From Branchiostoma floridae (lineage: Eukaryota; Chordata; Leptocardii; Amphioxiformes; Branchiostomatidae), in contig NC_049990.1 in the NCBI RefSeq assembly GCF_000003815.2, positions 16,342,200-16,406,199 on the forward strand: a stretch of 64,000 bases of DNA, in the 5' to 3' direction. A program made the position numbers and the translations under genes. The notes beneath the pieces are model-generated. The model ran no database searches and was not told where the DNA came from. It worked only from the letters and a program-made list of their open reading frames with translations. This document shows, in pieces, positions 26,408-38,500 of the stretch; position 1 is the first letter of the stretch, and each line of letters starts with the position of its first letter.

Positions 26408-29400
26408 ATGATTGAGCCAGCCCAGCCGACCGCTACGGCTTCACACAAGCGCCATTTCGACTCTTCAGACAGGCGCCATTTCGACTTCATCGACACCTTG
26501 CGCAAGATATCTGATGAACTGTCCAAAAGGGAGACCGCCATTCTGAAGCTTTACTGCACTCATGTCATCCCAAGGGGTCAACTAGAAGAGATGAAACGTC
26601 CCATTGACGTATTCGACAGGCTACAGAAACTCGACAAACTGGATTCGGAAAACTTGGACTTTCTTGAGGAGCTTTTAGGTCGTATTCCTCGGCCAGACCT
26701 GATCAGAAACGTTCTGCGACCGTTCCAGCCGGCGGACAGAGAGCTTCCAGAGAACCCGGAACTTTTGCCTGGGACTAGCACTGAGGGTGAGTTGTTACGG
26801 AAGCAATATACATGTTCATTTGATTATATATATATATATATGGATAACATCCTCTGTGAAGCCCAAACTTCATACAAGCGTACGGCAAAATGTTTGGCAA
26901 AACAATTTGCCTTTATTATGAAATCTAAGTGGTCAGAAATTTTGAACAAATGAACACATATGGTATACCGAGCAATTGATCCTTCACTTCTTTCTTTCGC
27001 ATCTCCCTTGACTTTAGAACTAACTTTTTACCATTAGTAGCCGTTTTCCGATATCTTTTCGCAAATTTCAGCATTTTCTATTTTGCCATTGCTCGGCATT
27101 TAAAACAATCGGTATGGCCGATTTTCAATCCANNNNNNNNNNNNNNNNNNNNNNNNNNNNNNNNNNNNNNNNNNNNNNNNNNNNNNNNNNNNNNNNNNNN
27201 NNNNNNNNNNNNNNNNNNNNNNNNNNNNNNNNNNNNNNNNNNNNNNNNNNNNNNNNNNNNNNNNNNNNNNNNNNNNNNNNNNNNNNNNNNNNNNNNNNNN
27301 NNNNNNNNNCAATTTATTTCTTTGGTTAACGGATTCGCCGCTTCGTTTTTTTGCCGAATAGAAATAAAAATTAAAAAAAAAAAAACTTAAAAATGCCCCG
27401 CAACAGAGCTCACTCAAAAACAGGCAGTGTAGTGAATTTGCTGCAGTTCACGCAAATTTTAACAGGTGGCGTCTAGATCTAGATGTTTGGCAAAACAATT
27501 TGCCTTTATTATGAAATCTAAGTGGTCAGAAATTTTGAACAAATGAACACATATGGTATACCGAGCAATTGATCCTTCACTTCTTTCTTTCGCATCTCCC
27601 TTGACTTTAGAACTAACTTTTTACATTAGTAGCCGTTTTCCGATATCTTTTCGCAAATTTCAGCATTTTCTATTTTGCATTTGCTCGGCATTTAAAACAA
27701 TCGGTATGGCCGATTTTTTTCGAAACAATATCAAACATAATTGTGTACCTTCTTCTTCTGTGTGTACCTACATTTTGTAATTTTTGCTTCTTTGAAATTT
27801 TAGTATCTTATTGCTTGTTTTCCTACACAGAAGGGTCCGTAATGCTCACGGTTCATGGCCATACCCGCATGGTGGAAGAAACAAAGAACAGGTACCGAAT
27901 CAACCTCGCACGGATTGGCCGAACCAAGAAGTCAAGCATCAAATACAAGGGCTACAAGAAACACGGCAGCATTTTGGTGGAATTCGTTGTACCACAAGAA
28001 ACGCTGGACTTGCTGCGAATAATGGCGCGCCATTCGGATCCACGACTTGTGTTCATGGGTGTGACGTCACTGCAGATAGGCCGAGAAGACCCAGTGGACG
28101 TGCCTGAAAGATCGATGCTTTATGGTGAGAAAACACTTGATTTGTTATTATTTCTAGGCTCATTAATTTGATTATGTCTTAATGACCGACCCCAATGTGA
28201 TAAATGTGACATAACGCCTACTTATAACCAAATAAATCACCGAGTTGTTGTCTCCCTACTTATCATGATACCTTCTTGTTTGTCTCACATTTTGTTCCAA
28301 TTTACAAACCAAGACAATTACGTTCTCGTTTAAAATGACTGTTTTTGTTCAGACATTCAGAATGACTCTGCGATGAGCAATCGGCTACCACAAGACGACA
28401 TACAAGTTGGCTGCAGGGTAAGTCCACCGAGTAAGGCCACGACACGCCACTGGTCCTCTCTATCCGCCCTGAACCTGTTCTCGGATGCCCTGCCGCTCCA
28501 TCTGAAGCTAGCCGAAAGTCTGGAGTACCAGGGCTTCTCCTACAGCCTGGTCGAGGCTCTTGTGCAAAACGACCAGGCCAGAGAACACAAGATAAAGCAA
28601 GTCATGAAGTCATTGAAAGAGAAGGAGGTGGATCAGAACACAATGATGACAATGCGCTCAAGGCTCATCATCGCCGAAAACACAGCTAAGACACTGGAAG
28701 ACGAAAACGGCAGCCTGAAAAGGCTACTAGAAGAAGCGCAAAAAGAGAAATTGAAATTGGAGGAGTCTGCTGTAAGGTTGTCGGAATACAAGGGAGAAAA
28801 GTACACAGGAGAGAAGCCAGCAGCAGACTCTGAGAAGAAAGAGGCCGAAAACAGAGTCAAGGCACTGGAAGAAGAAAACTTTAGCCTTTTAAGGCTGCTA
28901 GAACAAGCGCAAGAAGAGAAAAGGAAATCGGAGGAGGCTACTGTAGGTTTGGTTGAGTACACAGGAGGAAAGCTAGCAACAGACTCTGAGAAGAAAAAGA
29001 CCGAGCAGACCACAAGAGAAGTCGGCGAAACACCCGAAGAACCAACAGAGGTGACGGCGTCTAGCTCTAGCGAGGAACCAATCAAGTTTGGAGGTTATGG
29101 GAAGGATCCAGGAAAGTTCGCTGCACCACGTGGAGTCACTGTCTCACCTAATAACGAGATCTTCATCGCTGACATGAAGAACAACCGAGTTCAAGTTCAC
29201 AACATCCGGGGCGACCACCTCCTGCAGTTCCCGGCAGTTGTGTCAGGCGGCGGTACCATACGGCCGCAAGATATAGCGATGGACAGCAGCGGGCACCTGT
29301 GGGTGGTGGGGCGTAATGTCCTTGTTGAATACACAAGGGAAGGCAAAGTTTTGCAGGAAGTACCACTGCAGAATATCGGATATAGGTATCGCGGAGTTGC

Positions 29401-29953
29401 GGTTGACAGGCGGAGCGGCCAAGTCCTCGTGGTTGAATCGGACACACAACGCGCCGAGGTGCTGGTGTTCCGGCCAGACGGTTCCCTGGTTCGACGGTTC
29501 GGTCATCAAGGAATTTTCGACAGGGCTTCTCGATGGCTCCGTGCTTCTGCGGCTGTTGACATAAGTGCTAATATATCTAGGTGGAAAATGGAGGACCCCG
29601 GGTTCATCACCGTGCACGAAGAGGGAAACATAATCATATCCGACTGGGGTGCTGCTTCCGTCTTTGTGTTCGACCAAATTGGACGTTTGCTGTACACATT
29701 CGGGGGTCCGTAAAGTCGTGAAGGTCAACTGAGGTGGCCCTGTGGAATCTGCACGGACTCCTCGGGAAATATCATCGTAGCCGATTTCGGTAACGGGCGG
29801 CTGGAGCAGTTCACCAGCCGCGGGGAGCACCTCCGGCATATAGACATCGCCAAACGGTATGGTAGTCCGGACGGCGTTGCCGTAGGTCCCATGGGGCACC
29901 TGGTGGTTACGTATGTCGAGCAGAACGCAGTGGCTGTTTTCCGGGACTACTGA
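26408..29953 (+). CDS. DED - unknown module - coiled coil - NHL-type propeller protein
   Basis: Exons 26408-26786, 27831-28124 and 28353-29953, joined in phase 1 (GAG|GTGAGT, TACACAG|AA; TATG|GTGAGA, TTCAG|AC). Residues about 20-110 form a death effector domain: DFIDTLRKISDELSKRET, ILKLYCTHVIP, LEELLGRIPRPDLIRNVL, with the family's RxDL motif. About 127-223 is a basic module I do not recognise (NRYRINLARIGRTKKSSIKY). About 290-440 is a charged coiled coil with two LEEEN/LEDEN-type repeats. From about 465 come NHL-like blades: FGGYGKDPGKFAAPRGVTVS, NNEIFIADMKNNRVQV, GNIIVADFGNGRLEQF. It is probably a cytoplasmic death/innate-immunity adaptor. A TAA at 29711-29713 interrupts the frame after TFGGP; the same frame then continues for 79 more sense codons of clear NHL sequence to TGA at 29951-29953. 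Confidence 0.85.
26888..27118. repeat. Direct duplication flanking a gap, left copy
   Basis: ATGTTTGGCAAAACAATTTG to CAATCGGTATGGCCGATTTT matches 27482-27720 almost base for base. The duplication brackets the N run at 27133-27309 within intron 1 of the DED gene. Confidence 0.93.
27133..27309. other. Assembly gap (177 N)
   Basis: Run of N between two near-identical 235-base copies. Uncollapsed haplotypes or a misjoin are likely. Confidence 0.98.
27482..27720. repeat. Direct duplication flanking a gap, right copy
   Basis: Right partner of 26888-27118, differing by single-base indels only. Confidence 0.93.
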
Positions 29954-30001
29954 TCTGAAGTTATCAGAAAGTAGATAGATGCAGTTTACAGCAGCTTTTC
30001 C

Positions 30002-31387
30002 ATCCGGCAAGGCAAATATACAAAAGTAACGGTCTCCTCTGTCAGCACTGGAACACCAGTGCTGAAGTGGTCGTCAGCACTGGAAGTCCAGTGCTGAGCC
30101 GCCGTCAGCACTGGAAGTCCAGTGCTGAGCCGTCGTCAGCACTGGAAATCCAGTGCTGAGGCAGCTTCAGCACTGAATGTCCTCCTGTCAGCACTGGAAA
30201 TCCAGTGCTGAGGACGTTTCAGCACTGGAAATCCAGTGCTGAGGACGTTTCAGCACTGACAAATATTCCGCACTGGAAACCGAGTGCTGAAGCCGCCGAC
30301 TCTAGCGACACGACTCAAGGCGGCATGAGCTGCTGTTTACAATTATAACGAAATTAACCTGTCTAAAACGTCTTCAATCACGTTAGTAACTTGTCAAAAC
30401 AACTGTGGTAACGTTATATACATAGATATCTACCGCAGCTCGAGTCGTAAACATGGTCCATTACTCATTCACCTCACATGTAACGCCATCGTCTAACGTT
30501 TAATTTTCTTGGCCAAAGGTCATTGGAAGGTCCCAATTTAGTTACAACAAGAGGGACCGCACTTGTAGTGTCGACTATAAACCGTGAGCTGCACGGACGA
30601 CTGAGCCTACCAAAGAAACTGCCAAACACACACACACACACTGCCAAACACACGCACGCACACAATAAAACAACAAGAGCAACTTCAAGTGACGTTATAT
30701 TATTTGTACCAAACTTTTTTCACATAATGTGCCTAAACTATATCTCTTCTTTCCCTATACAATTATTCAATTGTTTGAAAAATGTATAAAGGGAGCCTGA
30801 TGAAGTTGGTGAAAAGAACTACTAAAAACGTAATAAAGTCGGGACAAAACGGCAACGGTAAATTGATACAGTTCTCTACAAAATTTGGAACGTTCCAGTG
30901 CTTTATAATCGTCAGCACTGGAAGCCCAGAGCTGAAGTTTTTTCAGCACTGGTCTTCCAGTGCTGAAAAGTTCCCGAGCACTGGAAAATCCAGTGCGGAA
31001 CCCGTTACTTTTGTATATCAGCACTCGGTTCCAGTGCTGACGCCGGTTTCAGCACTGGGTAACCAGTGCTGAATGACCTTTGAACTGGCTCGCCGCCTCT
31101 CCGCCGCGAGTTCAGCACTGGTACCCGAGTGCTGACGGCAGTTCAGCACTGGAAAACCAGTGCTCGGAAAAGTTCAGCACTGGAAAACCAGTGCTGAGGG
31201 AGCTTCAGCACTGCAACAAGGCCGTTCAGCACTGGAAAACCAGTGCTGACGTTTCTTCAGCACTGGAAAACCAGTGCTGACGTTTCTTCAGCACTGGAAA
31301 ACCAGTGCTGAGGCCGATTCGACCCATTGATTCAGCACTGGAACACCAGTGCGGAACCCGTTACTTTTGTATACTTGCTCCGGCAAG
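30002..31387. mobile_element. Foldback element made of TCAGCACTGG palindromes
   Basis: Two clusters, 30042-30300 and 30895-31355, hold about 20 units of TCAGCACTGG + 4 bases + CCAGTGCTGA separated by 7-15 variable bases. Outer ends are inverted: CCGGCAAGG...ATATACAAAAGTAACGG at 30004-30032 against CCGTTACTTTTGTATAC...CCGGCAAG at 31358-31386. The middle (30300-30890) is unique and contains a CACACA tract. It starts about 50 bases after the NHL stop codon. No transposase. Confidence 0.85.
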
Positions 31388-32500
31388 ATCTCTATGGCCA
31401 AATTCTCTAATGCTGCAGTCCCATCAAGGCTCCTTGGTCCCATGTACACCGATGCCAGTAGAAACTGTAAGCCCGCGCCGGCTGGGCCCCGAAGCCAAAA
31501 ATTGTCCCAGTGGACTGTCGGATACCGCGGGTTACCTCTCGTTGTGCTCACGATTAGCATTAGCCGTCTATTTCTTATCGGGTACCGAGTCGATTTTAAA
31601 TTCCAAGTTAAAATCACCCCGGTCCCTGCCGTGCCCCAAAATAACCTGGTAGCCGCAAGGTTTCCCAACTTTTTACAACTGCTTTGTTTAATTTTAATAT
31701 TTGGCAACGGTCAGACATTTCAGGTACCATCTTGATAGGGGCCTATAGCATAATCTTCCCCATATCATCCACCATTAGACGACTTTCCCCACAAAACAAG
31801 TTTTCAAGGATGTAACTGGAACCAATTTTATTGATTGATCACAAAAGAAATAATAAGATGGGTACTATCCTAAGAACCCAGAGTCGGTAAATATACATTG
31901 TGTAGAGCATTAAGCACTTTTATTGGATAGGTGTTCTTGACACAGTTTGGTGCTCTTGGCTGCCGTGTTTGTGTCCTTGATTTACATTTCAATGCAACAT
32001 AGCTCAAACGTACACAACTTTTGAAAATCTTAGCCGTTACTTTTGCACTCCTAGATCCTCTGGTATTTTCTCGGTGAGCTACACGTACTCTATTTTTTTC
32101 AGAGCGTCAAAGGAATATCTAGACAATCAAAAAATCTTACTAGTAACTATGAAGTCCATAGCTGCATCTGTGTCCATGTTGGTATTCTTATGACACACGA
32201 AAATGATCCAAATGCTGAAACTTAGTATATACTAGTAGTAACATCTGGCTAAAGACTGGATAAACCACAAATTTTCATAAGATTTGCTGGTCCTCCTCTC
32301 TGAGAAGGTTTTTTTTATGAAGTCTAATATTTTATGGAATGCAAACATTCCTATCGTTGTAATGTTGCAACATTGTGCTGGTCATTTCTTATGATGGCAA
32401 GACTTGTCCTGTATAGAATGTGATGCTGCATCATTCCTTTCACTTGACCACTCAGGGCAGCCAGTAACATTATTATTTACACAAACATGTTGTCTTGATA
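31388..32500. other. Intergenic region / 3' flank of ZNHIT1
   Basis: The open frame at 31349-31735 has no family signature. 31890-32240 resembles 61990-62330 (TGTCCTTGATTTACATTTCA), a dispersed repeat. Nothing else is recognised. Confidence 0.6.
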
Positions 32501-35500
32501 CTATACTGTCCACTTCAGGCATCTGGAATAGAATTAGAAATCCTTGTTAGTTCACAGCAAATAAGTTTCATGGATAAGAGGACTCATTAATTTTCGTCTG
32601 ATTTTGAACAACAAAACGGGAACAAAATTTTCCCTTTATACTACTATAGTCAACATGATGATAAAGTACCAATGATGGGGGCAAATGTCCTGCATGTGCA
32701 TGGTAGGATTGATTGTACTTGTAGAAGTGACACTAGTGAGGTACATGTAGCCAATACTGTAGTTGTAGTTGTAGAAGTGAAACTAGTTTAATAGTAAAAG
32801 TGGCACCAATATGGTAGCCATGGCTGTAGTTGTCAACTGGTAGGTACATGTAATACATGTACAAGTCTACCACACTAGTGTCACTTTGTGCATTTCTTGA
32901 ATGCAGATGTAAATGACTTGTTGGCTCAAAGTGCTATAATATCTCAAGTAGTCTCTTCAATTCTTGTTACAATCATGTTTTATGGTGTCTTTATTGAAAA
33001 TGTAGATATCTTGAATGTACATGTAGCAACAAGTAATAGCCAACAATTTACATGTAGGCTAAAGCCCCGGTCACAAAGTGCGTACGATTTCTTGCGAAGG
33101 CATATTCCGCATATCGTACGATGAGCTCAGTAAATCGCAGCAAAATCGTAAGCAAAATCAGCAATCGCAAGGCATCGGTTGATGTTCAAAATTTTTCCAG
33201 CGTCGCACGATTTTACACTTGTATCTCTCCTGAATAGCCACCTGACCGCTTTTGCGCTTCTTTAACCTACAAAATGTGGACATAGCTGTTGAATACCTTC
33301 CTATAATATCTTTAACTGTAAAAATAAATTAAAAGAGACCATGACAACATGTGCATTACAAGTAAAAGTTCAAATCAAGCCTGAGTACTGGTATGATTAT
33401 CTCGGCCTGCTTGCTGGCTCTACAAGTCAGGCTTTTTCAAAGATCGTATCATGATATGCTATCAACAAAAAAATGCTGTCATAAAAAATCAAATCATAAG
33501 CATTATGTCATATATATTTCCGACTCATAGAGCCTGTCTTTATCATTATGTTCGAGTTGTCCCCATGGTTATTACAATTATGATAAACGGGCCCGAGACT
33601 GCTGAGATTTGATCTAATTATGAACTCACGTGCATGTAGCGATCAAACAATTGTCTGCATCACCTGTGTGTGATTCTGAACAGTTGCGACTAATATACAG
33701 TGTTTCCCTTTTCGTCAACATCGACAATATCAGGAAAAACTGAAACAATCACCACATGCTAAAAATTTATGAATCTTTAAAGTCATCAGTAGAAAAAATG
33801 GCCATAATGAAGTCTGCTATGGGGGCAATAAAAACTGTACGACGATGGAGAAACTTTGAACATGTTCAAAATCCATTTCAGCTCTATTTTTCGTCATAGG
33901 ACGCTCCCAGATTTACTATGATTTACTGCGATTGACGCAGGTATGCTCTTATAACCTCATCGTACGATGGACTACGCGCTTTGTGACCACAGCTTCATAT
34001 ATTTAAACTATTGTGCATTGCAAGGAACCGTACGTGCTTTGTGACCGGTGCTTAAGTCTTCTCTTATGTTCACATGTTACTCACCTGGTATCCTGATGAG
34101 TTCCTAAACACCTGACACAGCAGTACCTGGCACCACAGGTAACACAGGTGTAGTTGGAGGGGAACGTAAGATCATGTTAAGGTTTGTGTCTGAGTAAAAT
34201 GCGAAAAATGACATACAAAGAAAGACACAGTTTCTGTTTGTTTCACTGAAAAATGTTCCCTTAAATTAAAAAAAAGAGACTTGCTAGGGTAATACTGATA
34301 TCACCATTACTGCAATAATCATATTCATAATATATCTCAGAGCAATTTGTACAAAGTTTTCTGATGTATGATGATGAAAGGGTTTGAAATACACATACTT
34401 AACTTGCAATTTGCACATAATTTTCGAGATTTGCACGTAAAAATATTCTGAACTTGCAATCTTAAATGTTGAAAATACCTGTCCGTAAAAAATACTCTCA
34501 GGAATTAGACACCCTACTCTTAGACGGAACAACATATGGACGTCTGTCTTTTTTCCTTCCTTGTTTTTGCCAGTAACTTTCTCCGGTAGCTTCACTTGAT
34601 GTAATTAAAATTCCCTGATTCAAGCTAGCAATCCTCGTCGCGTTTGCCCCCTAGTCTTATTTTGTATGTAAATTTTTCAAATTGCACGTAAAAGTTTTCT
34701 CACTCACTCACTCACTCACTCAGGTCCGCATGCTCCGGGATGGAGCGTAGCGCCTGCACACACAGATCTCCACATAGGTCTGTTGAGGGCCAGCACCCAG
34801 GCGGTGGTAAGGTCGAGGCCGGCAGCCCTCAGGTCGTCCTTCAGTTGTTCTTGCCAGGTATGCCTGGGACGGCCCCTGGGGCGGGACCAGTTGGGTGGGG
34901 TCGGCTCCCTCAGAAGTGCAGCTGTTTCCAGAGGTGGCTCCGTCCTGGCGATGTGACCAAACAGTCGTAGACGGGCCTGGCGCACCTTACTGGACAGTTG
35001 GGGTTGACTGGTGGTCTCGCGCAGGGTGGCATTGGATACATAGTCATGCCACCTGATCCCCAGGATTCTCCTTTGGCACTTAGTATCAAAGGCGTCGAGT
35101 CGACGCTCCTGGGCAGCAGTGAGAGTCCAAGTCTCTGCCCCGTAGAGAAGGATGGACAGCACAAGGCTGTTGTAGAGCCTTATCTTTGTCTGCGCAGAGA
35201 TCTTGCTGCTGGTCCAAACCCTGTCCAGACTGGCCATTGCCGCGGCGGCCCGTAAAAGTTTTCCCAACTTGGAATTTTGCATGTAGCAAAAAAAAGTATT
35301 TCGATCCCTGTGATGATAATGATCAAAAGGTACACAAGTCCCATAGCTTTTTTGCTTGCTAATCCACTGTGTCTAGCTAGGGCACGGTATTGGATGGCAG
35401 AGCCCATCCCTCTCCTTCCAAAAGCAAGAGCTATCTACCACTCAAAACAGAAAATTAGATACAAAAGCTGGAAGTACCACTTCAGTACCAAAGCAAGCCT

Positions 35501-38500
35501 TTAAAGGATCCAAAATCTGATCCTTTCTAGCTTTTATATGAAAACAACCTACCAACACACCATGGGGTTGTGGTGCCATGTTAGTGTTACTGCGGGTATT
35601 TGTCCGAGAATGTAGAGGTCCTGGCTTCGAAATTTTCATGCTACCAATCTTGTGCCCTAGTGGGAAAGGCACTTCACACAGCTTTCCTCACTCCATCCAG
35701 TTCATAAAATGGATAGCTGACTTTGGTTGGGGAGTGAAAGGTGGTGGAAGGAAAGGATTGGGCTTGTCCTCCAAATAGCATGCTATAGACACTGTGGATA
35801 ACAACCCACTACCCCTATGGACTCAAAAAGACTATTGGACTAGAGAACCGACTACCCAACCTTTTACCAACACACAAATATAAAACCAATCCATCTGGCC
35901 AGTTTTTCAGTAATCTCATGACCAATAGGCTCACAGAAATACTCACACTAACAATACCTTATATATGATACTGTAATTCACTTTGTCTTCTCGGTATCAA
36001 ACTTTCACGGTCTGAGAAAATTTAACTTGTTCTCGGAACTAAATGTTCACTGTCACAGCAAGTGCCCATAAAAAAAGGCTATGAATAATTTGTTATCGGT
36101 AATGATAAGTTCACGTTAAAGTCGTTACCGTGAAAACCGTGAACATAACAGTACATTGAAAAAATCAGGAATTACAGTATTCATACAACTCTCAATCTTC
36201 ATGGCTACCTTCTTCCCCCAACAACCTGGAGGTCAAGGGACTAGGTAGGTAGGTAGGTATGTTAACTAGTTTTGAAAGGATATCCACACACTGCACAGAA
36301 CTTTCTCTCAGGATACTCGGATGGAGGCACCTGTGCTGTGAGGTAGTTAGGTCCCCCTCTTATGCTGAGTTGCTGACAATGAGAAAAAATAACAAAGACA
36401 ATGAATGAAAGACTGTATACTATAAGCAAAACAATAATGTCAATTACACAGTACATCATCAGCATGATTCTATTGCATCTCTGTTCTTTATTTTGTCCAT
36501 TCGAAAAATAATACATACAGTCGTCTAAGCAAAATATATGAAGATCTATACCAGTAAGGTTCATAAGAGTCTTTCCCTATGTTTCTCGGTATTACAAATG
36601 ATTAACCATAATAACTAAAGGTGAAGAAACAAAAGAGCAAAATAACAACTATTAACCATAACAACTGCATGATTTAAAAAATTGATAAAACAGTAAATCA
36701 ATTATTGAAAAAAAATTAGTTTAAAAATAGCAAATGTAGCAACTGATAAGCGAAAATTTATAATGTAATACGCAAACTAATGACAAAAGAACAAAGTTGT
36801 TTTGACTATTAGTGTGTTAGCCAACTTTTATTTTTTTAAGATGTGCCACAGGTAATGCGCTTGATGCAAATATCTACTGTATGTGGTATGTAAGGCAAAT
36901 GCAAAACAATGACAATACATGTAATACCAAACATCTTACCTCTTCTTCTAGTAATGTCTGGAAGTTCTTTCTGAACCTCTGCTTAAAATGATCTCCTCTT
37001 GTTTTCTTCTTCTTCTTTGTAGCAGCTAAGTCCAAATAGATACATGGGGAACAAGAGTTACATTCATAAATGCACAAAAACAACAATTCACTACTGACTT
37101 ACTTTGAAGCAAAATTTCACACAGGCAACACTGACCAAGAAAATAATCAAATATCACACTGAAAAACAATTTGCGCATTAATTTGTTGATCAAGACTATG
37201 AAGTGACAAAAGCATTGTGAACATACTAAAAAAATCTTGCCAATTTTTAGAATCTAGCAATCTGTATTAACTCTTTCCACACTTAAACAAGTCCTTCGTT
37301 GCAATGCTATATAGGAAATAACAAGAGCTTATAGCATGATACAATACATGTTATTGCTGAATAATCGTCGCCACAAGCTCAAAGTGGGTACCCCTATTGA
37401 CCCATAAGCTATTTGAGAATAACAGCCACTACCACATAGGGCACATCTGTAACTTAAGCTGACTCAGGTCTATTGCAAAGTTCTGCAGACGTACACTAAT
37501 ACAAAGAAACAAACAGTCAGTGTTCTCACCAGGTCTTTTTGGCCTATGCATTGTTAGGGCCACTATGCTCTGAGTCTGATTTGGGCCCCTATGCTGTGTT
37601 TCAACCAGCAAAGGGGACTTTCAGGTTGCTTTGTAAAAATGGTAAAATAAAGAGTGCTTTTTTCTAATGGCTACAAATTCAATTATTTTCAGCAAAGGAC
37701 TCTCAGGTCATTATAATGCTCACACCTGCATCACTTACCACGTGGCTTTGTTGCAGTAAGATACCCCATATACCCTGTGAAAAAATGTTGGTGAGAACAT
37801 TGACACCTCAAAAATTGCCATTACTCCGTTTTCACAAGGATACAACACTCACGTGAGTCATTGGTGTCACTAAACTGTGGCAGTTTTTTATTCACTAAAA
37901 CAAGGTTGGCGTGTGGGTCGTCGTGGAAGTTGTCTCTTTCCAAATTCTCGATCTGTCGTCGCTGTCGCTTTAGCCGCGTGATGTTGTCAATCACTCTTCT
38001 CTTGTCTGCATCTCGAAGACGCCCTGTAGAAAACAGAACCACAACATAATTTGATTATCTTATTGTATGTTGTTGTTGATGTCCCTGTAGATCAATTGGT
38101 AGTGGCTTCACAGTTGATCTCATGGCTTAAGTTAAAATTAGTTGGTAACTGGGAGACCCAGTTCAATTCCAGGGAAGGGCATCTTGGTTGGGGCTGCATT
38201 CGTGTTTTGGAAGGGACGTAAAATGGGGGTCCTGTCCTCATATGAGGATCAACTGAACTGAACTGAATTACAAGTGGAAACCATTTTGAGAAAATACTTC
38301 AACACATTCAAAGATTGTTAGAAGAAGAGATGAGATCATTTTTGTTTACTTTCGTTTCGAAAACAAAATTTCAAAATACAACAAAATTTGCCACATAATT
38401 TTGGGGGTGGGAGGGGGGCATAACACGGGCGTCTATCTTTAACGAAAAGCACGCGTTTAAAAATTTATTACATCTGATGCATTCCTAAGTTGGTTGCTAA

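Noticed and set aside
30042-31355. CRISPR array
   Set aside because: Repeats are palindromic with spacers of only 7-15 variable bases, in two opposed clusters inside an inverted-repeat element in an animal genome, with no cas genes.
31288-31735. Overlapping 115-139 codon frames on both strands
   Set aside because: No family signature on either strand; they partly overlap the end of the palindrome element.
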